A stretch of 14,181 nucleotides of DNA from the NCBI GenBank assembly GCA_023392515.1, contig JAEVYX010000029.1:1-14181 (forward strand). The letters are read 5' to 3'. Of the stretch, positions 5,483 to 11,574 are shown piece by piece. The notes beneath the pieces were generated by a model. That model saw nothing but the letters and a program-made list of their open reading frames with translations. It was not told the origin of the DNA and did no database searches. Made by a program: the position numbers and the translations under genes. Numbering within the stretch: the stretch's first letter is position 1; each line of letters starts with the position of its first letter. The stretch comes from Bacillota bacterium. GTDB taxonomy: Bacteria > Bacillota > Clostridia > Christensenellales > Aristaeellaceae.

Positions 5483-6528
5483 CTCAAGGGAAGAAGCCTA
5501 CAAAAACCTCAATCGGCATGCTGTTGCTCAAAGGGCGCACCTTTATCGCCCTGGCTTTGCTGCTCATCTTCTTTTGCTTCCAGGCGCCAAACTTTACCGC
5601 CTGGTCCTCCGTGGTATTGATGGTCAAGCACGCTTCCATTTACGGTCTCTTGGCCTTGGGCATGACCCTGGTCATTATCACCGGCGGCATCGACCTTTCG
5701 GTAGGCGCTGTGGTCGGCCTATCCGGCATGATTGCCGGGGGCATGCTGGTGGAAGGTGTCAGGCTGCCGTTTCTCAATGGCACCATCTACCCCAATGTAC
5801 CGCTGATTTTGCTGATTGTCTGCCTGCTGGCGGTTATAATCGGGCTCGTTTCCGGTTCCTTAATCAGCCACGTAAAGGTGCCCGCTTTTATTGCTACGCT
5901 GGGCGCCATGTACGTATGCCGGGGCTTTGCCATGCTCCGTTCCGGCGGCGCTACCTTCCCCAACCTGATTGGCAAGGCGGAGTTGAACAACCTCGGCTTT
6001 GACATCATTGGTTCCGCCAGCATCCCCGGCATCGACGTGCCCTACTCCATTGTGGTGTTCCTGGTCATGGCGGCCATTGCGGCCTTCGTTATGAAAAAGA
6101 CGCCCCTTGGCAACCAGATATATGCCGTGGGCGGCAATGAGCGGGCGGCTACCCTTTCCGGCATTCAAACAAAAAAGGTGAAATTGTTTGTATATATGTT
6201 CTCGGCCTTCTGTGCCGCGATCAGCGGCATAATTATGACCTCCCAGCTTCGGGCGGCACACCCGGCCACCGGGGAAAGTTGGGAAATGAATGCCATTGCC
6301 TCCGTCGTGCTGGGCGGGACTTCCATGTCCGGCGGCGTAGGTACCATCGGCGGCACCATTATTGGCGTCATGGTGATTACGGTGCTGAACGACGGCATGA
6401 TTATGATGGGTGTGTCCAGCTTCTGGCAGATGGTCATCAAGGGCATTGTAATCGTCGTCGCCGTTGTGATAGACCTTGTGCAAAAGGATTTGCAAAAGAA
6501 GGTCGCCCTGCAGGCTCGCCTGCAGTAG
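5479..6528 (+). CDS. RbsC-like sugar ABC transporter permease
   Basis: A 349-residue integral membrane protein of the BPD_transp_2 family that forms, probably as a homodimer, the import channel for the sugar. Hydrophobic segments cover most of the chain. Family landmarks: ALGMTLVIITGGIDLSVGAV (59-78), KVPAFIATLGAMYVCRG (133-149), a GNQIYAVGGNERAATLSGI block (211-229) and GGTSMSGGVGTIGGTIIG (279-296). The short N-terminus (about 20 residues) is cytosolic and basic. ATG at 5479 overlaps the ATPase stop by four bases. The gene ends in a short hairpin-forming sequence and is followed 29 bases later by the transketolase genes, so transport and catabolism share one transcript. Confidence 0.95.
   Translation: MTQGKKPTKTSIGMLLLKGRTFIALALLLIFFCFQAPNFTAWSSVVLMVKHASIYGLLALGMTLVIITGGIDLSVGAVVGLSGMIAGGMLVEGVRLPFLNGTIYPNVPLILLIVCLLAVIIGLVSGSLISHVKVPAFIATLGAMYVCRGFAMLRSGGATFPNLIGKAELNNLGFDIIGSASIPGIDVPYSIVVFLVMAAIAAFVMKKTPLGNQIYAVGGNERAATLSGIQTKKVKLFVYMFSAFCAAISGIIMTSQLRAAHPATGESWEMNAIASVVLGGTSMSGGVGTIGGTIIGVMVITVLNDGMIMMGVSSFWQMVIKGIVIVVAVVIDLVQKDLQKKVALQARLQ
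6508..6525 (+). repeat. Perfect short hairpin at the end of the permease gene
   Basis: CTGCAGGC and GCCTGCAG are exact reverse complements separated by two bases, giving a 7-bp stem with a CTCG loop, immediately before the permease TAG. No T tract follows. It marks the boundary between transport and catabolic genes and might influence mRNA processing there, but such a dyad inside coding sequence can be incidental. Confidence 0.4.
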
Positions 6529-6557
6529 GAATGAAAAGCATGCAAGGAGGACCCGCA

Positions 6558-7382
6558 ATGGATGCACAACAAATCCGGCTGCTTGCCAATCAACGCCGGG
6601 CGGATGCCTTGACCATGATCCATCTGGCAAATACGGGGCACACCGGGGGCGCCATGTCGGTTTTGGATGTACTGAGCGTATTGTATTATGACGTGTTACA
6701 TGTGCGTCCGGAGGATCCCGCCTGGCCGGATCGGGACAGGTTTCTTTTGAGCAAGGGCCATAGCGTAGAAGGATATTTGGCCCTTCTTGCGGATCGGGGA
6801 TTTTTCCCAAAGGAGGAACTCAAAACGTTTTCCCAGGCAGGCAGCCGCCTCATCGGCCATCCGAGCATCAAGGTGCCGGGAGTGGAAGTTTGCACGGGCG
6901 CGCTGGGCCACGGCCTCCCCATCAGCGTGGGGATTGCCATTGCCGCCAAGCGTTCCAAAGCAGCATACCGCACTTTTACAGTCATGGGTGACGGGGAACA
7001 GGCGGAAGGCTCCGTGTGGGAAGCGGCAATGGCGGGCGCCCATTACAAACTGGATAATCTTTTTGCGATTATAGACCGGAATGGATTGCAAATCAGCGGC
7101 ACTACGGAGCAGGTGATGGGCTTGGAGGACTTTTCCGCCAAGTGGCGCGCCTTCGGCTGGGATGTAACCGATATTGACGGCCATGATGTGCAGGCACTGC
7201 TTGACTATTTCCATACAGCCAGGCAGGAGGGAAAGCCCCACTGCCTGATTGCTCATACGGTAAAAGCCAAAGGCCTGCCCTTTGCTGAAAACAAGCCTGA
7301 ATGGCACCACAAGGTGCCCAGCCGGGAGCAATTGGAAGCGGCCTATGAAGCGCTTGGTGTGAAAGGAGTGGCATGGGCATGA
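6558..7382 (+). CDS. Split transketolase, N-terminal (thiamine diphosphate-binding) subunit
   Basis: A 274-residue protein equal to the N-terminal third of full transketolase. It holds the thiamine diphosphate and magnesium site of an enzyme that moves two-carbon ketol units between sugar phosphates. Landmarks: GHTGG (27-31, active-site H28), RDRFLLSKGHSVEG (59-72), VCTGALGHGLPISVG (111-125), and the thiamine motif GDGEQAEG (144-151) ending in DRN (173-175). The start follows AAGGAGG (6544-6550) at good spacing. A longer in-frame open stretch upstream overlaps the permease and is not coding. Its stop overlaps the next gene, so both subunits are made together. The dedicated copy within a sugar operon suggests it acts on that sugar's ketose phosphate rather than only in the central pentose phosphate pathway. 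Confidence 0.94.
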   Translation: MDAQQIRLLANQRRADALTMIHLANTGHTGGAMSVLDVLSVLYYDVLHVRPEDPAWPDRDRFLLSKGHSVEGYLALLADRGFFPKEELKTFSQAGSRLIGHPSIKVPGVEVCTGALGHGLPISVGIAIAAKRSKAAYRTFTVMGDGEQAEGSVWEAAMAGAHYKLDNLFAIIDRNGLQISGTTEQVMGLEDFSAKWRAFGWDVTDIDGHDVQALLDYFHTARQEGKPHCLIAHTVKAKGLPFAENKPEWHHKVPSREQLEAAYEALGVKGVAWA

Positions 7383-8308
7383 GCACGCAAGCAGTACGGA
7401 TGGCCTTCACCCAGGCCCTTCTCAAATTGGCAAAAGAGGACAAGGATATCTTTGCCGTGGCTACCGATTCCCGCGGTTCGGTAACCCTGGGGGACTTTGC
7501 AAAAGAACTGCCGGAGCAGTTTGTGGAATGCGGCATTGCAGAGCAGGATGCCATCGGCGTCAGCGCCGGGCTTGCCAACGGCGGTAAAAAGCCCTTTGTC
7601 TGCGGCCCCGCCTGCTTTTACTCCTTGCGCTCAGCCGAACAGGTAAAGGTGGATGTGGCTTACTCCCATACCAACGTGAAAATTATCGGGGTCTCCGGCG
7701 GTGTGAGCTACGGCGCATTGGGATCCACCCATCATGCCATACAGGATGTTGCTTTGTTTCGGGCGGTTCCCGGGCTTCAGATATTTCTTCCCGCAGACGG
7801 CAATCAAATGGCGGCTATGACGAAGTATCTGGCAGCATCCACGGAGCCTGCGTATGTGCGCATGGGCCGGGGCCCTGTGCCAGACATTTATGAAGAGAAT
7901 GCATCCTTTATCCCCGGAAAAGCCAATGTGCTTCGGGAAGGCGGGGATGGGGCCATCATCGCCTGCGGTGAAATGGTGTACATTGCGCTGGAAGCGGCTG
8001 CGCTATTGGAAAAGGAAGGTTTGCATGTCCGGGTAGTGGATATGCATACGCTAAAGCCCCTGGACGAAGATGCGGTGGTGGAAGCGGCGAAAACCGGCGC
8101 AGTGCTCACCGTTGAAGAACATCACGTTTATGGCGGACTGGGCAGCGCTGTGGCCCAGGTCCTCGGCCAGAAATATCCGGCACGGCTGTGCGTGATGGGG
8201 TTGCCGGACGAAAATGTATATACCGGAACCAGCGCTCAGGTCTTTGCCCATTACGGGCTTACCGGCGAGGGCATTGCAGCAAATATAAAGGCGCTTCTCA
8301 AGAGGTGA
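7379..8308 (+). CDS. Split transketolase, C-terminal (pyrimidine-binding) subunit
   Basis: A 309-residue partner subunit containing the pyrimidine-binding domain and the transketolase C domain. The catalytic glutamate is E55 in CGIAEQDAIG, which activates thiamine diphosphate bound by the other subunit. Other landmarks: ATDSRGS (28-34), STHHAIQDVALFRAVPG (116-132), YVRMGRGPVPDIY (159-171), likely for phosphate contact, and the C domain from about 185 with VVDMHTLKPLD (219-229) and VEEHHVYGGLGSA (245-257). Two starts are possible: ATG 7373, or ATG 7379, which overlaps the upstream TGA as ATGA. I chose 7379 for the coupling and the longer spacing from AAAGGAG (7362-7368). The kinase gene begins five bases after its stop. 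The subunit assignment is secure; substrate specificity is not. Confidence 0.94.
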   Translation: MSTQAVRMAFTQALLKLAKEDKDIFAVATDSRGSVTLGDFAKELPEQFVECGIAEQDAIGVSAGLANGGKKPFVCGPACFYSLRSAEQVKVDVAYSHTNVKIIGVSGGVSYGALGSTHHAIQDVALFRAVPGLQIFLPADGNQMAAMTKYLAASTEPAYVRMGRGPVPDIYEENASFIPGKANVLREGGDGAIIACGEMVYIALEAAALLEKEGLHVRVVDMHTLKPLDEDAVVEAAKTGAVLTVEEHHVYGGLGSAVAQVLGQKYPARLCVMGLPDENVYTGTSAQVFAHYGLTGEGIAANIKALLKR

Positions 8309-8313
8309 TCCAT

Positions 8314-9798
8314 ATGGGAAAATATATTATCTCCATCGACCAAAGCACTTCTGCCAGCAAAGCGTTCCTTCTGGACGATCAGGGAGCGATTGCCGCTTCC
8401 CATGCCATAGCCCACAAGCAGTATTATCCCGCACCGGGCCGGGTGGAGCATGATGCCAGGGAGATTTGGGCGAACGTCGTATCCGCGATCACCCAGGTAA
8501 TACAGAATGTTCCGGCTGGCGAAATTGCCGCGCTGGCCATCAGCAACCAGCGGGAAACCACCGTATTGTGGGATAGGGAAACGGGTGAACCCTTGTGCCC
8601 GGCCATCGTATGGCAGGATGTACGGGGTGAAGCGCTTTGCGAGGCTATGAAAGGACATGCCTCCGTTGTTCGTGAAAAAACAGGTCTGCCCCTTTCGCCA
8701 TATTACAGCGCATTGAAAGCGGCCAGCGTCCTGCGGGAAAACCCGGACATTTTCACAAAAGCGCAAAAGGGCCAGGTTTGTATTGGTACGGTGGATAGTT
8801 ATCTTGTACACCGCCTTACAGGAGGGCGGCACTTTCAAACAGATGTATCCAACGCCAGCCGAACCCAGCTCTTTCATTTGCAAAACCGCTCCTGGGATGA
8901 AGAGCTTTGCCGGTGGTTTGATATTCCCCCGTGCTGTCTGCCAGCCATCACACTATCCGATGGGGATTTCGGGCAAACGAACTGTGTCGGCCTTCCCGGA
9001 GGCATTGCTATCACCGGGGTATTGGGCGACAGCCACGCCGCGTTTTTCGGCCAAGGCTGCCTGCATAAGGGCATGGCCAAAGCAACGTATGGTACCGGGT
9101 CTTCGGTAATGATGAACGTGGGACCTACGCCGGTTTTATCTGAAAACGGGCTGTCCGCCTCGGTAGGCTTTGGCTTTCAAGGGAAAGTATGCTATGTGCT
9201 GGAAGGGAACGTAACCTCCTCGGGGGACACCTTATGCTGGCTGCGGGATGAAATGGCGTTCATCCAGTCTGTTCAGGAGGTAGAGGATGCGGCGAAAACA
9301 GTATCCGATACAGGCGGGGTCTACCTGGTGCCGGCTTTTTCCGGGCTTGGCGCGCCGCACTTTCATGGTCAGGCGCGAGCCCTCCTGTGCGGCATCAGCC
9401 GGGGAACCAAAAAGGAGCATATCCTGCGGGCAGCAATGGAATCCATGGCCTACCAGAACGCGGATGTTCTGGCGGCTATGGAAAAGGATATTGGAAGTCC
9501 CCTGTCAGAATTGCGCGTGGACGGCGGCCCTACCAAAAACAGCCTGCTGATGCAGTTTCAGGCGGATCTGCTGCGCTGCCCGGTGCAGTGCGCCGGAGCC
9601 AGCGAATTATCGGCCCTGGGTGCGGGATTCATGGCCGGAATAGCCGCCGGAGTCTATCCATCCCTCTTTGCGATACCAGCCATGCAAAAAAAAGGAATGC
9701 GGTTCACACCCTCCATGGAGGAACCAAGGCGGGAAGGCCTGTATAATGGCTGGCGTAGCGCTGTACTCAGGGCGGAATATCAACCGGAATCCAAGTAA
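8314..9798 (+). CDS. FGGY-family carbohydrate kinase, glycerol-kinase-like
   Basis: A 494-residue ATP-dependent sugar or polyol kinase. ATG at 8314 is preceded by AGAGGTGATC (8301-8310), an excellent match to the 16S tail. It resembles GlpK: phosphate loop SIDQSTSASK (7-16), VEHD (44-47), NQRETT (78-83), IVWQD (98-102), SPYYSALK (128-135), GDSHAAFFGQ (239-248), YGTGSS (259-264) and the FGGY-type RVDGGPTKN block (401-409). Arginine, glutamate, tryptophan, tyrosine and aspartate equivalents of the glycerol site are present (R80, E81, W100, Y130, D239). The phenylalanine after GTGC in glycerol kinases (F270 in E. coli) is S264, and GDQQ reads GDSH. That suggests a larger substrate such as a ketose. 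In context it should phosphorylate the ketose made by the isomerase downstream, at the end distal to the carbonyl, for transketolase. True glycerol kinase activity is a less likely alternative. Confidence 0.9.
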   Translation: MGKYIISIDQSTSASKAFLLDDQGAIAASHAIAHKQYYPAPGRVEHDAREIWANVVSAITQVIQNVPAGEIAALAISNQRETTVLWDRETGEPLCPAIVWQDVRGEALCEAMKGHASVVREKTGLPLSPYYSALKAASVLRENPDIFTKAQKGQVCIGTVDSYLVHRLTGGRHFQTDVSNASRTQLFHLQNRSWDEELCRWFDIPPCCLPAITLSDGDFGQTNCVGLPGGIAITGVLGDSHAAFFGQGCLHKGMAKATYGTGSSVMMNVGPTPVLSENGLSASVGFGFQGKVCYVLEGNVTSSGDTLCWLRDEMAFIQSVQEVEDAAKTVSDTGGVYLVPAFSGLGAPHFHGQARALLCGISRGTKKEHILRAAMESMAYQNADVLAAMEKDIGSPLSELRVDGGPTKNSLLMQFQADLLRCPVQCAGASELSALGAGFMAGIAAGVYPSLFAIPAMQKKGMRFTPSMEEPRREGLYNGWRSAVLRAEYQPESK

Positions 9799-9830
9799 AA
9801 TCGGCCCATCGGCCTAAGGGAGGAAAATAT

Positions 9831-11234
9831 ATGGCAACCTTTGGCGTACTCATCAGCAATCGTTCGTTTTTTCCGGACCATCTGGTCGCAACCGCCCGGA
9901 AAAAACTGCTTTCCAGTCTTGAAACCTGGGGGCATAAAGCAATAACGCTCAGCCCCGATGATACCAATATGGGTCAAACCATGACCTATGAAGAAGCGGT
10001 AAAATGTGCCAAGCTGTTTTCGGACCACCGGGAAGAGATGGATGGCATTATTATCTGCCTGCCCAATTTCGGCGAAGAAACGGGAATAGCCGACGCCATC
10101 CGCTTGAGCCGGGTGGACTTGCCCATACTGATTCAGGCATGCGATGACGATTTTGATAAACTGCAGCTTGAAAACCGCAGGGATGCCTTTTGCGGCAAAT
10201 TGTCCCTGTGCAACAACCTCTATCAATACGGCATCAAATACTCCCTTACCGCGAGGCACACCTGCCCCGTGGATTCGGAGGAATTCCATCAGGATGTCGA
10301 GAAGTTTGCCGCTGTATGCGCCGTGGTAAAGTCCATGCGCACCGCCCGCATCGCGCAAATTGGGGCGCGGGTCATGCCCTTCCGCACCGTGCGGTATTCT
10401 GAAAAGCTGCTGCAGCGCTGCGGCATCACGGTCGAAACAGAAGATTTTTCAGAAATTCTGGCCGATATTGCAGCGCTTGATGATGAGAAAGCCATAACAA
10501 GGAAAATTGCGGAGATTCGGGATTATGCGCACATCGTCCCCGGCATCTCGGATGATAAAGTGCACAAGCAGGCGAAGCTTTGCCTGGCATTGGACCAATG
10601 GATGGATGACCACCACTGCGACGCCAGCGCCATCCAGTGCTGGGACAGTGTGGAGGCCAATTACGGTTGTGCGGCCTGCCTTTCCATGAGCATGATGGGC
10701 CAGCGCGGGCTGCCGTCTGCCTGCGAAACCGACGTAATGGGCGCCGTATCCATGCTTGCGCTGCTCAAAGCCAGCGGAAAACCTTCCCTCTATCAGGATT
10801 GGAACAACAACTATAAAAATGAGCCGGATAAATGCATCAATGTCCATTGCAGCAATTATCCCAAGGCGGTTTTTCAGGACACGCCGGAAATCGGCAATCT
10901 GGATATTCTTGCGACAACCCTGGGGACGGAGGTGTCCTTCGGAGCATTAAAAGGCAGGGTTGCCCCAAGCCCCATGACATACTTGAAGGTTTCCACCGAT
11001 GATGTGCGCGGCGTTATCAAGTGCTATTTGGGGGAAGGCATATTTACGGAGGATCCGCTGCCTACCTTTGGAGGCGTGGCGGTATGCCAGGTGCCGAACC
11101 TGAATGGCTTGATGAAGCATTTAACGAAAAACGGCTATGAGCATCATGTAGCCTTGGTTCAAGCCAAGGTAGCCGATGTGTTGGAAGAGGCGCTGGGAAA
11201 TTATATGGGCTGGGAAGTCTATCGCCACTCCTAA
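9831..11234 (+). CDS. FucI/AraA-type sugar isomerase (L-fucose/L-arabinose isomerase-like)
   Basis: A 467-residue cytosolic protein of the L-fucose/L-arabinose isomerase-like superfamily (COG2407 type), which interconverts aldoses and ketoses using a divalent metal. The N-terminal half is alpha/beta with DGIIICLPNFGEE (71-83). The catalytic half has QCWDSVEANYGCAAC (269-283), ACETDVMGA (297-305), YQDWNN (321-326), VHCSNYP (338-344) and the C-terminal YEHHVAL (436-442). Likely metal ligands are E299, D323 and H438 or H439; the 24-residue spacing of E and D equals that of E337 and D361 in E. coli FucI. The start follows AAGGGAGG (9816-9823), 32 bases after the kinase gene. It is the last gene before the operon terminator. 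It should convert the imported aldose to the kinase substrate; which sugar cannot be told from sequence. Confidence 0.88.
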   Translation: MATFGVLISNRSFFPDHLVATARKKLLSSLETWGHKAITLSPDDTNMGQTMTYEEAVKCAKLFSDHREEMDGIIICLPNFGEETGIADAIRLSRVDLPILIQACDDDFDKLQLENRRDAFCGKLSLCNNLYQYGIKYSLTARHTCPVDSEEFHQDVEKFAAVCAVVKSMRTARIAQIGARVMPFRTVRYSEKLLQRCGITVETEDFSEILADIAALDDEKAITRKIAEIRDYAHIVPGISDDKVHKQAKLCLALDQWMDDHHCDASAIQCWDSVEANYGCAACLSMSMMGQRGLPSACETDVMGAVSMLALLKASGKPSLYQDWNNNYKNEPDKCINVHCSNYPKAVFQDTPEIGNLDILATTLGTEVSFGALKGRVAPSPMTYLKVSTDDVRGVIKCYLGEGIFTEDPLPTFGGVAVCQVPNLNGLMKHLTKNGYEHHVALVQAKVADVLEEALGNYMGWEVYRHS

Positions 11235-11293
11235 GTGAGATTGCTTATTAGCTTTGTGTCTTGCCGGCCCTGGCAAAGGCACGTATGGAAGGC

Positions 11294-11332
11294 GGCAAGG
11301 GGGAGAATTCTCCCCCTTGCCCCTTATTTTTT
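11294..11332 (+). terminator. Strong terminator ending the sugar operon (28-bp perfect dyad)
   Basis: Positions 11294-11321 form an uninterrupted 28-base palindrome centred on GAATTC, giving a 12-bp GC-rich stem (GGCAAGGGGGAG with its complement) and an AATT loop. The tail is CCTTATTTTTT. It lies 60 bases after the isomerase stop. A smaller stem-loop, TTGCC with GGCAA (11261-11276), precedes it. Confidence 0.9.
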
Positions 11333-11473
11333 ATGAAAATAATTATGTCAAAAAAACTACAACCACTTTTTAAAGCAGGGAACAAATCAGCTTTATTTAT
11401 CGTCCTATGGATAGGGAAGGTTGCAGGCTCTGAAATTGCGGCGCAAGCTGACATCATACGGCAGAAAAAGTGC

Positions 11474-11502
11474 TTGCTATCCCTTGAGTGACTCTGTAAA
11501 AT
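11474..11502 (+). promoter_or_regulatory. Promoter of the peptidoglycan-binding lipoprotein gene
   Basis: TTGCTA at 11474-11479 and TAAAAT at 11497-11502 with a 17-base spacer form a good sigma-A type promoter, about 70 bases before the chosen ATG. The rest of the 340-base gap between 11234 and 11575 holds the operon terminator and no convincing gene. Confidence 0.6.
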
Positions 11503-11574
11503 AGAGGAAGAGGAAGAGTATAAAAAATACCCATGGACAAGCTCCTGGGGGGCGGAAAAGGAAGGATTTCGGCA

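Noticed and set aside
6279..6557. Upstream extension of the transketolase N-terminal subunit to a start at 6279
   Set aside because: The extension overlaps the permease gene and encodes Arg/His-rich nonsense; a good ribosome site supports the ATG at 6558.
5860..6810. 316-codon open frame on the minus strand across the permease and transketolase genes
   Set aside because: It spans two clearly coding genes in antisense and is rich in His, Gly and Arg; no motif.
8188..8313. Upstream extension of the kinase to a start at 8188
   Set aside because: It overlaps the transketolase C-terminal subunit; ATG 8314 has an excellent ribosome site and gives the standard N-terminus of the family.
11261..11491. 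76-codon frame between the isomerase and lipoprotein genes
   Set aside because: It runs through the operon terminator hairpin, lacks a ribosome site and shows no motif; treated as intergenic.
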